Source of the DNA: Mycolicibacterium parafortuitum
GTDB taxonomy: Bacteria; Actinomycetota; Actinomycetes; Mycobacteriales; Mycobacteriaceae
Reading direction: 5' to 3'
DNA: 64,000 bases
Assembly (NCBI RefSeq): GCF_002086815.1
Contig: NZ_MVID01000015.1
Span: 1 to 64,000 of the forward strand
Shown in pieces: positions 8,224-17,503 of the stretch; position 1 is the first letter of the stretch; each line of letters opens with the position of its first letter. The notes under the pieces are model-generated. The model was not told the DNA's origin. It ran no database searches and saw nothing but the letters and a program-made list of their open reading frames with translations. A program made the translations under genes and the position numbers.

Positions 8224-8997
8224 GCGGGCGCGGTCGATGCGCGCCCGGATTCCCCACTGCGCGACCTTGACGATCGCCTCGCGGATCGTCGACCCGTCCA
8301 TCTTGGACACACCGTGCTCACGTTCGGTGAACGTGATCGGCACCTCGACCACGGTGAAGCCGGCATTGATGGACCGCCAGGTCAGATCCACCTGGAAGCC
8401 GTAACCCTTCGAGTCGACGGCGCCGAGCTCGATCTTCTCCAGCACCTCACGCCGGTAGGCGCGGTATCCCGCGGTGATGTCGTGGATGTCGACGCCGAGC
8501 AGGATCCGCGAGTACGCGTTCGCGGTCCGCGACAGCACCAGCCGCCGGCGCGGCCAGTTACGCACGTTTCCGCCGGGCACATACCGCGACCCGATCACCA
8601 CGTCCGCGCCCGCGTCGATCTCGTCGAGCAACCGGTGCAGGTCTTCCGGGGCGTGACTGCCGTCGGCGTCCATCTCGACCAGCACCGTGTACTGGCGGCT
8701 CAGCCCCCACGCGAAGCCGGCGAGGTAGGCCGCGCCGAGCCCGTCCTTGGACGTGCGGTGCATGACGTGCACACGGTCGGGGTCGGCGAGCGCGAGTTCG
8801 TCGGCCAGCTCGCCGGTGCCGTCGGGGCTGCCGTCGTCGACGATCAGCACGTGCACGTCGGGGGTCGCGTCGGTGACGCGGGACACGATCGAGAGCAGGT
8901 TGTCGCGCTCGTTGTACGTCGGGATGATGACCAGGGTCCGGGCGCTGGGACGCCAGACGGGTTCGGCTTGACCGTTCGAGCCGTCGGGGACGCTCAT
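8209..8997 (-). CDS. ppm1: Polyprenol monophosphomannose synthase (Ppm1, domain 2)
   Basis: A 262-residue GT2 glycosyltransferase that moves mannose from GDP-mannose to polyprenyl phosphate, the donor for lipomannan, lipoarabinomannan and protein O-mannosylation. It shows the GT-A elements: [11 protein letters not shown] at the N-terminus, [15 protein letters not shown], and a metal-binding [10 protein letters not shown], then [10 protein letters not shown] and a C-terminal [14 protein letters not shown] that matches dolichyl-phosphate-mannose synthases. It overlaps the lnt stop by 4 nt. In M. tuberculosis the two activities are one fused protein (Rv2051c); here they are two genes. Confidence 0.94.
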   Translation of the reverse strand: MSVPDGSNGQAEPVWRPSARTLVIIPTYNERDNLLSIVSRVTDATPDVHVLIVDDGSPDGTGELADELALADPDRVHVMHRTSKDGLGAAYLAGFAWGLSRQYTVLVEMDADGSHAPEDLHRLLDEIDAGADVVIGSRYVPGGNVRNWPRRRLVLSRTANAYSRILLGVDIHDITAGYRAYRREVLEKIELGAVDSKGYGFQVDLTWRSINAGFTVVEVPITFTEREHGVSKMDGSTIREAIVKVAQWGIRARIDRARGAAR

Positions 8998-10664
8998 GTG
9001 GCTCCTTCGTCGCTGGTCGATCGCCGACCTCTCAGTCTGGTGGGCACGAATGATCCATTGTGCAGTATCGCCCCCAGAACAGCCGAAACGCCGATGGCCG
9101 CCAGCAACGCCTGCAGGTACGGGCCGAACCGGGTGGCCGGTGTGACGGTCGTCTTCAGCCGCACCTGCTGATCGAGGTAGGCCGGCTCGAACCAGCCGGT
9201 GCGGGCCACCTCGTGGCCGTCGGGGGCGATCACCGCGCTGATGCCGGTGGTGCCCGCGACGACGACGTAGCGGTCGTGTTCGACGGCGCGCAGCTTGCCG
9301 AACGCCAGCTGCTGTTCGCTCATCGCTTGGTCGAAGGTCGCGTTGTTGCTCGGCACAGCCAGCAGCTGGGCGCCGTTGCGGACGGCGTCGCGGGCGGCGC
9401 GGTCGAAGATGACCTCCCAGCAGGTGGTGATCCCGATCGGGATCCCCGCCGCCTCCACCACGCCGTCACCGTCGCCGGGCACGAAGTAGCCCGCCCGGTC
9501 GGCGTAGGACGACAGCTTGCTGAAGAAGCCACGCCACGGCAGGTATTCACCGAACGGCTGCACGATGCGTTTGTCGTGGCGCTCGGCCGGGCCGCCCTGC
9601 GGGTTCCACACGATGACGGTGTTATGCGAGACCGGGTTGGTGCGGCTGTAGCCGGGCGCGGCGACGACTCCCCCGACCAGGATCGGCGCGTTGACCGCCG
9701 CGGCAGCCATGGAGATCTCCTGCGCGGCATCGGGGTTCGCGATCGGATCGATGTCGGAGGAATTCTCCGGCCACACCACCACCATCGGTTGCGGGGCGCG
9801 TCCGGCCCGGACGTCGTCGGCCAGGCGCAGCGTCTCGCGGACGTGGTTGTCGAGCACCGCGCGGCGCTGGGCGTTGAAGTCCAGGCCGAGGCGCGGGACG
9901 TTGCCCTGCACGGCGGCGACCGTGACCGGGGGCTCGTCTCCGGCGCCGAGGCCGGCCTTGCGCACGTGCGGCCAGGCCAGCGTCGACACGATCAGCACCA
10001 GCGTGATGCACAAGCCGGGCAGCACGACCGCCGGGGGCGCGGCGGCCCGGGCGGTGGCATCGCGCCGCCACCACGAGGCCGTCTCCAGCACCAGCGCGGC
10101 CAGGCTGAAGCCGATCAGCACCACGGCGAACGAGACCAGCGGGGCGCCGCCGACGTGGGCCAGCGGCAGCAGCGGGCTGTGGCTCTGGGAGAACCCGACC
10201 ACCCCCCACGGGAAGCCGCCGAACGGGACGCTCGATTTCAGCCATTCCTGGGCCACCCACAACGCCGCGAACCACACCGGCCTGCCGGGCAGCCGCCGCA
10301 CGACCACGGCCAGCAGCCCGAACAGCGCTGGGAACAGCGCCTGCGCGGCGCTGAGCGCCAGCCACGGCAGCGCCCCGACCAGCCCGCTGATCCAGGGCAG
10401 CAGTGGCACGTAGAACGCGAGCCCGAACAGGAACCCGTAGCCGAAGCCGCCTGCGGCGGTGGTGCGCTCGCGGGTCAGCACCCATCCGAGAAGCGCGAAC
10501 GCGAGGATCGCCAGATACCACCAGCCGAACGGCGGGAAGCTGACGCACAGCGCCAGCCCCGCCACGATGGTGACACTCAACACGGGCAGGCGATCGACGA
10601 TCGCCTGCCCGAGACGCCGTATGCGCGAGGGCGTCTCGGCCTCAGCCGTCTCGGTCTCAGCCAT
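8994..10664 (-). CDS. lnt: Apolipoprotein N-acyltransferase
   Basis: A 556-residue integral membrane enzyme that N-acylates the lipid-modified Cys of lipoproteins. The N-terminal half has about six to eight membrane helices ([24 protein letters not shown] onward). The C-terminal half is a nitrilase-like domain with a Glu-Lys-Cys triad: Glu300 in WPENSS, Lys365 in [16 protein letters not shown] and Cys415 in GITTCWEV. The ATG at 10664 was chosen because it starts the family-like N-terminus and overlaps the upstream stop by 8 nt. It is translationally coupled to ppm1 (4-nt overlap), consistent with supplying a Ppm-Lnt complex. Confidence 0.94.
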   Translation of the reverse strand: MAETETAEAETPSRIRRLGQAIVDRLPVLSVTIVAGLALCVSFPPFGWWYLAILAFALLGWVLTRERTTAAGGFGYGFLFGLAFYVPLLPWISGLVGALPWLALSAAQALFPALFGLLAVVVRRLPGRPVWFAALWVAQEWLKSSVPFGGFPWGVVGFSQSHSPLLPLAHVGGAPLVSFAVVLIGFSLAALVLETASWWRRDATARAAAPPAVVLPGLCITLVLIVSTLAWPHVRKAGLGAGDEPPVTVAAVQGNVPRLGLDFNAQRRAVLDNHVRETLRLADDVRAGRAPQPMVVVWPENSSDIDPIANPDAAQEISMAAAAVNAPILVGGVVAAPGYSRTNPVSHNTVIVWNPQGGPAERHDKRIVQPFGEYLPWRGFFSKLSSYADRAGYFVPGDGDGVVEAAGIPIGITTCWEVIFDRAARDAVRNGAQLLAVPSNNATFDQAMSEQQLAFGKLRAVEHDRYVVVAGTTGISAVIAPDGHEVARTGWFEPAYLDQQVRLKTTVTPATRFGPYLQALLAAIGVSAVLGAILHNGSFVPTRLRGRRSTSDEGAT

Positions 10665-12237
10665 GGATGACTTCGCCCCGGTGCACGGTCTGCCTGCACC
10701 GCGGGAGGTCGTCGGTGAGGCTGGGCAGGACCGGCACCCGGGACCGCGGATCGGTGGACCAGCGCTGCACGGCATCGGTGGGGGCGCTGACGTCGAACGC
10801 GTCGGCTTCCCACACCGCGTAGCTCGCGGGCGCTCCCGGCACCAGGGTGCCGGTGATGCCGTCGCGGACTCCGCCGGCCCGCCACGCTCCCTTGGTCGCC
10901 GCGGCGAACGCCGCCCGCGCCGAGATCGCGCTGCCCGGGGTGTGGTGGGTGGTCGCCGCGCGGACCGTCGCCCACGGGTTGATGTCGGTGACCGGGCTGT
11001 CGGACCCGAACGCTAGGGGCACGCCTTGGGATGCTAACAGCGCGAACCGGTTCAACCCGGCGGCTCGATCGGCACCGAGCCGCTCGGCGTACATGCCGGT
11101 GGGCCCGCCCCACAGCGCGTCGAAATTCGGCTGCATGCTGGCGATCACGCCCCAGCTGCCGAGCTTGGCGGCCTGCTCCTCGGTGACCATCTCCAGGTGT
11201 TCGAGCCGGTGGCCGCAGCGCGCGACCGCGGGCCCGCCGAAGCGGTCCACGGTGGCCTGCAGGGCCGCCGTCACCGCGGCGACCGCGGCGTCGCCGATGA
11301 CGTGGAAGCCCGCGGTCACCCCGGCCTCGGTGCAGGCGCACAGGTGCGCGGTGATCGCGTCGACGTCGAGGTAGCTGTTGCCGTGCGGGGCCGCGCACTC
11401 CGGTCCGGCGTCGGTGTAGGGGTCGTGCAGCCACGCGGTGCGCGATCCGAGCGCGCCGTCGACGAACAGGTCGCCGGCCAGTCCGCGGGCCTGGGTCTGC
11501 GCGATCAGGTCCCGGGCCTCGGCGGCGGTGCCGACGTGTTCGCCCCAGTAGCCGACGACCTCGACTCCGTGCTCGTGGGTGCGCAGTTCGTGCCAGTCGT
11601 CCAGGCCGCCGATCTGCGGACCCGCGCATTCGTGCACGGCGACGATGCCGGACGCCGCGGCGGCGTCCAGCGCGGCGGTGCGGGCCTGCGCGCGCTGGCC
11701 GGCGGTCAGCTGCTCGCGAGCGACGCGGCGCACCCGGTGGTGTGCCTCGGCGATCAGGGGCAGGTCGTCGGCGATGCCGGCGGCGTGGCGCAGCGGTGTC
11801 GATGCGACGGCGGAGTGGACGTCGACGCGGGACAGGTAGGCCGACCGCGGTCCGATCGCGGCGTCGATATCGGCGGTGCTGGGCGCGCTGCGCTCCGGCC
11901 AGGCCGTCTCGTCCCAGCCGTGGCCCCAGATCACCCCGTCGGGATGCGCGGCGGCGAACTCCCGCAGCAGCGTCAGGCAGTGCCGCAGCGAGGTGGCGCC
12001 GCGCAGGCCGAGTCCGGTCAGGGCCAGGCCGGTGGCCGTGGTGTGGACGTGGCTGTCGACGAAGGCGGGGGCGACGAAGGCACCGTCGAGGTCGGTTTCG
12101 GTCGCGTCGGGGAACTGTGCCCGGCCAACGTCGTCGCTGCCCAGCCAGGCCACGACGCCGTCGCGCACGGCCATCGCCGTCGCATCCGGCATCGCCGGGC
12201 TGTGGACGCGGCCGTTGAGCAGAAGGGTGGTGCTCAC
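10657..12237 (-). CDS. YtcJ-like metal-dependent amidohydrolase
   Basis: A 526-residue amidohydrolase of the YtcJ/exoenzyme-regulator-like group. The N-terminal beta part ([23 protein letters not shown]) leads into the metal motif [11 protein letters not shown]. Further family signatures are [10 protein letters not shown] (metal His), HRLEHLEMV and [13 protein letters not shown] with the catalytic Asp. It lies between fxsA and lnt, where M. tuberculosis has Rv2052c. Starts and stops overlap on both sides (4 nt with fxsA, 8 nt with lnt), so it is probably part of the same transcript. The natural substrate of this group is generally unknown. Confidence 0.85.
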   Translation of the reverse strand: MSTTLLLNGRVHSPAMPDATAMAVRDGVVAWLGSDDVGRAQFPDATETDLDGAFVAPAFVDSHVHTTATGLALTGLGLRGATSLRHCLTLLREFAAAHPDGVIWGHGWDETAWPERSAPSTADIDAAIGPRSAYLSRVDVHSAVASTPLRHAAGIADDLPLIAEAHHRVRRVAREQLTAGQRAQARTAALDAAAASGIVAVHECAGPQIGGLDDWHELRTHEHGVEVVGYWGEHVGTAAEARDLIAQTQARGLAGDLFVDGALGSRTAWLHDPYTDAGPECAAPHGNSYLDVDAITAHLCACTEAGVTAGFHVIGDAAVAAVTAALQATVDRFGGPAVARCGHRLEHLEMVTEEQAAKLGSWGVIASMQPNFDALWGGPTGMYAERLGADRAAGLNRFALLASQGVPLAFGSDSPVTDINPWATVRAATTHHTPGSAISARAAFAAATKGAWRAGGVRDGITGTLVPGAPASYAVWEADAFDVSAPTDAVQRWSTDPRSRVPVLPSLTDDLPRCRQTVHRGEVIHG

Positions 12238-12746
12238 TCCGGCGAGCGCGGCAGTGCGGGTCCGGCGGGCGGGACGTCGCTTCGGAAGTCGCCCGGGACG
12301 TCATCGATGACCTCGATGACCTCACCGTCGACGTACTCGCCGCGGCCCGACCGGCGGGTGGCTGCCGAACCGACGGTGCTGACACCGACGATCAGCGGCG
12401 CGCGCCGGGCCGCCATCGCGGTGAGGACGGGCCGCGCGGCGGCGCGGGTCGGCGGCAACAGCAGCAGCGCACCGAGGACGGAACTGGCCAGGCCGGGAAT
12501 CACGACGAGCACGGTACCGAGTGCCACGAGCACGCTGTCGGTGACGGCGCCCTGCGCGTCGGCCAGCGTCAGCCCGGACCGCAGCTTCTGCAGATGGCGG
12601 CGCAGCTGCGAACCGGCGAGTGCCAGGCCCAGCAGGAACGCGCCGGCGACCAGCAGCATCGTCCAGCCGAAGCCGATCGTCGAGATCAGCGCGACCAGCA
12701 CCGCCAGCTCGGCCAGCACGTAGACAAGGAACACTCGCATCGCCAT
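12234..12746 (-). CDS. fxsA: FxsA-family membrane protein
   Basis: 170 residues with the FxsA core: two N-terminal hydrophobic segments (FLVYVLAELAVLVALISTIGFGWTML, LVAGAFLLGLALAG), the linker RRHLQKLRSGLTLADAQGAVTDSVLVALGTVLVVIPGLASSVLG, and a third membrane region ending in LLLPPTRAAARPVL. E. coli FxsA is known for suppressing phage F exclusion; its cellular role in mycobacteria is unclear. The start at 12746 (MAMRVFLV) was preferred, and 12740 (MRVFLV) is an equally possible start. Its stop overlaps the amidohydrolase start by 4 nt. Confidence 0.88.
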   Translation of the reverse strand: MAMRVFLVYVLAELAVLVALISTIGFGWTMLLVAGAFLLGLALAGSQLRRHLQKLRSGLTLADAQGAVTDSVLVALGTVLVVIPGLASSVLGALLLLPPTRAAARPVLTAMAARRAPLIVGVSTVGSAATRRSGRGEYVDGEVIEVIDDVPGDFRSDVPPAGPALPRSPE

Positions 12747-12795
12747 AGTGTGCCAACGGATGGGACGCGGTGACGGTTCCGGGGGCGCGTTCAGC

Positions 12796-13203
12796 TCACT
12801 GCGAGGCGGCCTCGACCTCGATCGCGGCGTGCACCTTGTCGACCCCGCCGCGGATGAGCGCCTGCGGCACCCACCACCACGCATGCCACCAGTAGCGCCG
12901 GGTGACCATGTCGAACACCCGCCGGGTCTCGGAGGCGGGGAGATTGCGCGCCACCGCCTCGACGGGTTCACCCTTCGGCTTGCCGAGCACCCCGCACTCG
13001 CAGATCGTGACCCGAGGGGTGTTGCGGATGCGTTTGGTCTTCCAGGACCCGGCGTCGGTGCTGATCAGCAGTTTGTCGCCGTGCGGGACACCCCACACCG
13101 GGGTCGGCTTGGCTCTACCGTCCTTGGTGAAGGTGGTCAGCAGCAGGTATTTCGCGGTGTAGACGTCGGTGAACGTCGGGTGCCGGTCCCCGGGGTGCGC
13201 CAT
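12796..13203 (-). CDS. PPOX-class flavin/F420-binding protein, copy 1 (Rv2061c-like)
   Basis: A 135-residue split-barrel protein of the pyridoxamine-phosphate-oxidase-like superfamily, in the mycobacterial F420-type group. It shows KYLLLTTFTKDGRAKPTPVWGVPHGDKLLISTDAGSWK and KRIRNTPRVTICECGVLGKP, where the cofactor-binding strands lie. The C-terminus (RYWWHAWWWVPQALIRGG) is unusually Trp-rich. Its neighbour at 13211-13594 is a clear paralog, 7 nt away in the same direction. Reductase activity is inferred from the family only; the substrate is unknown. Confidence 0.8.
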   Translation of the reverse strand: MAHPGDRHPTFTDVYTAKYLLLTTFTKDGRAKPTPVWGVPHGDKLLISTDAGSWKTKRIRNTPRVTICECGVLGKPKGEPVEAVARNLPASETRRVFDMVTRRYWWHAWWWVPQALIRGGVDKVHAAIEVEAASQ

Positions 13204-13210
13204 GAACCTT

Positions 13211-13594
13211 CTAGTTGACCGGTCTGATCTCGATCGAAACGTTCTTCTCCATCCCGCCGCGCAGCTTCGAGAAGAAGTTGAACGTCTTGCCCAGCAGGCC
13301 GTAGCGCTTGCCGAGGGCGTCGTAGGTCTTGGCGTTCATCGCCTTGGGCAGGATCACCGCGGTGGCCTCGACGGCCTCGCTCTTCGGCTTGCCGGAGCGG
13401 TCGCACTCGGCGATCGTCACCCGAGGGGTGTTGCGGATGCGCTTGACCTTCCAGGACGACTCCTGGGTGATCGCGATCAGCGCCTCTCCGGCCGGGGCGG
13501 CCCAGATCGCTGTCGGCTTCGGCCTGCCGTCCTTGGTGAAGGTGGTCAGCAGGATGTATTCCGACTTGGCGACGTCGGCGAAGGTCACAGGCAT
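13211..13594 (-). CDS. PPOX-class flavin/F420-binding protein, copy 2
   Basis: A 127-residue split-barrel protein. It shares with copy 1 the blocks LLTTFTKDGR.KPT..W, SWK.KRIRNTPRVTI.EC and GKPK.E.VEA, so the two are tandem duplicates. It differs at the C-terminus (ALGKRYGLLGKTFNFFSKLRGG), which lacks the Trp cluster of copy 1. The ATG at 13594 (MPVTFADVAK) is used because the family N-terminus begins there; the open frame upstream overlaps the end of cobN. It lies about 20 nt after the cobN stop in the same direction. Confidence 0.8.
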   Translation of the reverse strand: MPVTFADVAKSEYILLTTFTKDGRPKPTAIWAAPAGEALIAITQESSWKVKRIRNTPRVTIAECDRSGKPKSEAVEATAVILPKAMNAKTYDALGKRYGLLGKTFNFFSKLRGGMEKNVSIEIRPVN

Positions 13595-13614
13595 ACCGAC
13601 CAATCTAGTGAACG

Positions 13615-16600
13615 TCAGCCCTCGAGGTCGCCCTCGGTTTCCAGCAGCACCTGCCGAAGACCGTCGAGAGTGGACTGCTCCGGCGCGGCCCACATGCCGC
13701 GGCCGGCGGCCTCCAGCAGCCGTTCGGCCATCCCGTGCAGCGCCCACGGGTTCGACTCGTTCATGAACTTGCGGTTCTCCGGGTCGAGCACGTAGCTCTG
13801 GGTGAGCTGTTCGTACATCCAGTCGGCCATCACCCCGGCGGTGGCGTCGTAGCCGAACAGGTAGTCGACGGTCGCGGCCATCTCGAACGCGCCCTTGTAG
13901 CCGTGCCTGCGCATCGCGTTGATCCAGCGCGGGTTGACGACGCGGGCGCGGAACACCCGGGTGGTCTCCTCGTTCAGCGTCCGGGTGCGCACCGCGTCGG
14001 GCCTGGTGTTGTCGCCGATGTAGGCGGCCGGGTCCTTACCGGTCAGCGCGCGCACCGTGGCGACCATGCCGCCGTGGTACTGGAAGTAGTCGTCGGAATC
14101 GGCGATGTCGTGCTCGCGGGTGTCGGTATTCTTGGCGGCCACCGCGATTCGCCGGTAGGCCCGGTTCATGTCGTCGGTGGCGGGCGCCCCGTCGAGGCCG
14201 CGACCATAGGCGAAGCCGCCCCAGGCGGTGTACACCTGCGCGAGGTCGGCGTCGTCGCGCCAGTTGCGGCTGTCGATCAGCTGCAGCAGACCGGCGCCGT
14301 AGGTTCCCGGCTTGGAGCCGAAAATCCTTGTGGTGGCGCGCCTCTGGTCACCGTGCTCGGCCAGGTCGACCTCGGCGTGCGCGCGCACGTAGTTGTCCTC
14401 GGCCGGCTCGTCGAGGCCGGCGACGAGCTGCACCGCGTCGTCGAGCATCGTGACGACGTGCGGGAACGCGTCGCGGAAGAACCCGGAGATGCGCACGGTG
14501 ACGTCGATGCGGGGGCGGCCCAGCTCGGCGAGCGGGATCGCCTCCAGGTCCACGACACGCCGTGATGCGTCGTCCCAGATCGGCCGGACCCCGAGCAGCG
14601 CGAGGACTTCGGCGATGTCGTCGCCCGCGGTGCGCATCGCCGAGGTGCCCCACACCGACAGCCCGACCGACTCAGGCCAGCGGCCGTAGTCGGTGCGGTA
14701 GCGCTCCAGCAGCGAATCCGCCATCGCGACACCGGTTTCCCATGCCAGCCGGGACGGCACCGCCTTCGGGTCGACGGAGTAGAAATTGCGCCCGGTGGGC
14801 AGCACGTTGACCAGACCGCGCAGCGGTGAGCCGGACGGCCCGGACTCGATGAACCGGCCGTCGAGGGCGCGCAGGATCTGCTCGACCTCACCGGCGGTGC
14901 CCGCCAGCCGCGGCACCACCTCGGTGGCGGCGAACCGCAGGATCGCCGCGACGTCGGGGTCCTCGGTGAGGCTGTCGACGGCCGCGGCGTCCCAGCCGGT
15001 GGCCTGCAGCGCCGCGACGAGTTCGCGGGCGCGGGCCTCGGCGGCGTCGACGGCGGCGCGTTCGTCGCTGCCGTCCTCGGTCAGGCCCAGCGCCTGGCGC
15101 AGGCCCGGCACCGTCTGTTCGCCGCCGAACAGCTGGCGCGCCCGCAGGATCGCCAGCACCAGGTCGACTTGCGCCTCACCAGTTGGGGTTTCACCGAGGA
15201 TGTGCAGGCCGTCGCGAATCTGCACATCCTTGATCTCACACAGCCAGCCGTCGACGTGCAGCAGCATGTCGTCGAACGAGTCCTCGTCGGGGCGGTCTTC
15301 CAGCCCGAGGTCGTGGTCCATCTTCGCCGCGCGCATCAACGTCCAGATCTGCTGGCGGATCGCGGGCAGCTTGCCCGGGTCGAGCGCGGAGATGTTGGCG
15401 TGCTCGTCGAGCAGTTGCTCCAGACGCGCGATGTCGCCGTAGGTTTCGGCGCGGGCCATCGGCGGGATCAGGTGGTCGACCAGCGTCGCATGGGCGCGGC
15501 GTTTGGCCTGCGTACCCTCGCCGGGGTCGTTGACCAGGAACGGGTAGATCAGCGGCTGATCGCCCAGGGCGGCGTCGGTGCCGCAGCCCGCGGACATGCC
15601 CAGGGTCTTGCCGGGCAGCCATTCCAGGTTGCCGTGCTTGCCCAGGTGCACGATCGCGTCGGCTTCGAAGCCGTTGGAGAAGCCGCGATCGAGCCAGCGG
15701 TAGGCGGCCAGGTAGTGGTGGCTCGGCGGCAGGTCCGGATCGTGATAGATCGCCACCGGGTTCTCGCCGAAGCCGCGCGGCGGCTGAACCATCAGCACCA
15801 CATTGCCCGATCGCATCGCCGCGATCACGATCTCACCGTCGGGGTCACGGCTGCGGTCGACGAACAACTCGCCCGGCGGCGGGCCCCAGTGCTCGGTGAC
15901 CGCATCGGCCAGGTCGGCGGGCAACGTCGCGAACCAGTCGCGATAGTCCTTGGCGGACACCCGGATCGGGTTTCCGGCCAGCTGCCCCTCGGTGAGCCAG
16001 TCGGCGTCCTGTCCACCGCGCTCGATCAGGGCGTGGATCAGCGCGTCACCATCGCGGGCTTCCAGACCCGGAACCTCACCGACGTCGTAGCCGGCGTCGC
16101 GCATCGCGGTCAGCAGCCGGATGGCGCTGGCCGGGGTGTCGAGGCCGACCGCGTTGCCGATGCGGGCGTGCTTGGTCGGATACGCCGAGAACACCACCGC
16201 GATGCGTTTGTCGGCCGGGGCGATCGAGCGCAGCCGGGCGTGGCGGACCGCCAGGCCCGCGACCCGTGCGCACCGTTCGGGATCGGGGACGTAGGAGATC
16301 AGCCCTTCGTCGTCGATCTCCTTGAACGAGAACGGGACCGTGATGATGCGGCCGTCGAACTCGGGCACCGCGACCTGGGTCGCGACGTCGAGCGGCGAGA
16401 GCCCGTCGTCGTTCGCGTCCCACTGCCCCTTCGAACTGGTCAGGCACAATCCCTGCAGGATCGGGATGTCAAGGGCGGCAAGGTGAGCGACGTTCCAGGT
16501 GTCGTCCGCACCGCCCGCGCCGACGGCGGCGGGTGTCGCGCCACCTGCGGCGAGCACCGTGGTGATCAGCGCGTCGGCGGTGCCGAGCAGCTCGATCAGC

Positions 16601-17211
16601 GCGTCGTCGGCGGTGCGCAGCGACGCGCAGAACACCGGAAGTGCCACTCCCCCGGCGTGTTCGATCGCCTCGCAGAGCGCCTCGATGTAGCGGGTGTTGC
16701 CCGCCAGGTGCTGGGCGCGGTAGTACAGCACCGCGACCGTCGGTCCGTCAGCGGTTACCGAGGGGCGTTGCAGCACACCCCAGTTCGGGGTGGTGACGGG
16801 TTCGGCGAAACCGAAGCCGGTCATCAGCACCGTGTCCGACAGGAACGCGTGCAGGTTGGCCAGGTTCTCGGTACCGCCCTGCGCGAGGTAGATGTGCGTC
16901 TGCACCGCGACCCCGGCCGGCGTCGTCGAATGGGCCATCAGGTCGGCGTCGGGGGTCTGCTCGCCGCTGACCACCACGGTCGGCACCCCGCTGGCCACCA
17001 CGGCGTCGATACCGTCCTCCCAGGCGCGGTAGCCGCCGAGGATGCGCACGATCGCGATGTCAGCGCCGCGCAGCAGTTCGTCGAGTTCCCCGTCGACCAG
17101 CCGGGCCGGGTTCGCCCACCGGTAGGCCGCTCCGCTGGCCCTGGCGGTGATCAGGTCGGTGTCCGACGTCGAGAGCAGCAGAACGGTCGGGCTGGCGGCG
17201 GGTTCGGTCAC
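13615..17211 (-). CDS. cobN: Cobaltochelatase subunit CobN
   Basis: A 1198-residue large subunit of the aerobic cobaltochelatase, which inserts Co2+ into hydrogenobyrinate a,c-diamide with CobS and CobT or ChlD/I-like partners. Length and motifs fit CobN/Mg-chelatase H: VAVLYYRAQHLAGNTRYIEAL, GLCLTSSKGQWDANDDGLSPLDVATQV-like central block, IVHLGKHGNLEWLPGKTLGMS, YPFLVNDPGEGTQAKRRAHATLVDHLIPPM and the C-terminal VRISGFFRDAFPHVV and MNESNPWALHGMAERLLEA. The start codon is GTG. Gene position equals Rv2062c in M. tuberculosis, and it directs cobalt toward the CobGHIJL enzymes encoded nearby. Confidence 0.96.
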   Translation of the reverse strand: MTEPAASPTVLLLSTSDTDLITARASGAAYRWANPARLVDGELDELLRGADIAIVRILGGYRAWEDGIDAVVASGVPTVVVSGEQTPDADLMAHSTTPAGVAVQTHIYLAQGGTENLANLHAFLSDTVLMTGFGFAEPVTTPNWGVLQRPSVTADGPTVAVLYYRAQHLAGNTRYIEALCEAIEHAGGVALPVFCASLRTADDALIELLGTADALITTVLAAGGATPAAVGAGGADDTWNVAHLAALDIPILQGLCLTSSKGQWDANDDGLSPLDVATQVAVPEFDGRIITVPFSFKEIDDEGLISYVPDPERCARVAGLAVRHARLRSIAPADKRIAVVFSAYPTKHARIGNAVGLDTPASAIRLLTAMRDAGYDVGEVPGLEARDGDALIHALIERGGQDADWLTEGQLAGNPIRVSAKDYRDWFATLPADLADAVTEHWGPPPGELFVDRSRDPDGEIVIAAMRSGNVVLMVQPPRGFGENPVAIYHDPDLPPSHHYLAAYRWLDRGFSNGFEADAIVHLGKHGNLEWLPGKTLGMSAGCGTDAALGDQPLIYPFLVNDPGEGTQAKRRAHATLVDHLIPPMARAETYGDIARLEQLLDEHANISALDPGKLPAIRQQIWTLMRAAKMDHDLGLEDRPDEDSFDDMLLHVDGWLCEIKDVQIRDGLHILGETPTGEAQVDLVLAILRARQLFGGEQTVPGLRQALGLTEDGSDERAAVDAAEARARELVAALQATGWDAAAVDSLTEDPDVAAILRFAATEVVPRLAGTAGEVEQILRALDGRFIESGPSGSPLRGLVNVLPTGRNFYSVDPKAVPSRLAWETGVAMADSLLERYRTDYGRWPESVGLSVWGTSAMRTAGDDIAEVLALLGVRPIWDDASRRVVDLEAIPLAELGRPRIDVTVRISGFFRDAFPHVVTMLDDAVQLVAGLDEPAEDNYVRAHAEVDLAEHGDQRRATTRIFGSKPGTYGAGLLQLIDSRNWRDDADLAQVYTAWGGFAYGRGLDGAPATDDMNRAYRRIAVAAKNTDTREHDIADSDDYFQYHGGMVATVRALTGKDPAAYIGDNTRPDAVRTRTLNEETTRVFRARVVNPRWINAMRRHGYKGAFEMAATVDYLFGYDATAGVMADWMYEQLTQSYVLDPENRKFMNESNPWALHGMAERLLEAAGRGMWAAPEQSTLDGLRQVLLETEGDLEG

Positions 17212-17259
17212 CCCTCATTCGTACCGGACCGGGGTCGGGCCGCTGAGCGCGGTCTCGGC

Positions 17260-17358
17260 TCAGCCGTGCCAGCGGCTGTACCAGGTCTGGCGGTAGGGCA
17301 AACCGAGCGCGGCGACGAGTGCGGCGACGATGGCGGCGAAGACGATGAGTTCGAACAT
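17260..17358 (-). CDS. 32-residue single-pass membrane peptide upstream of cobN
   Basis: A short reading frame coding for MFELIVFAAIVAALVAALG followed by LPYRQTWYSRWHG. It has one hydrophobic helix of about 18 residues and a short aromatic/basic tail. The ATG at 17358 is preceded at good spacing by GAAAGGAAC on the same strand, a convincing RBS. It stands 48 nt before cobN in the same direction, so it may be co-transcribed. It is too short for standard gene callers. A role in cobalt entry or membrane anchoring is only a guess. Confidence 0.5.
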   Translation of the reverse strand: MFELIVFAAIVAALVAALGLPYRQTWYSRWHG

Positions 17359-17503
17359 CGGCGTTCCTTTCACGTGTTCGAATGACTACGCGGACGGTAC
17401 CGCCGGTACTGGGTAAATTGCGGGTTGTGTGCGCGAGGAGACGACTCGTCGCGCCGAGTGACGTAGGTCACGAACACGGTGCCGGCACAGCGGAATCCCG
17501 GAG

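Noticed and set aside
17359-17503. Cobalamin riboswitch upstream of the cob genes
   Set aside because: I looked for the B12-box core in the 145 nt upstream of the small peptide/cobN unit and in the leader of cobG and found no convincing match or space for the full fold.
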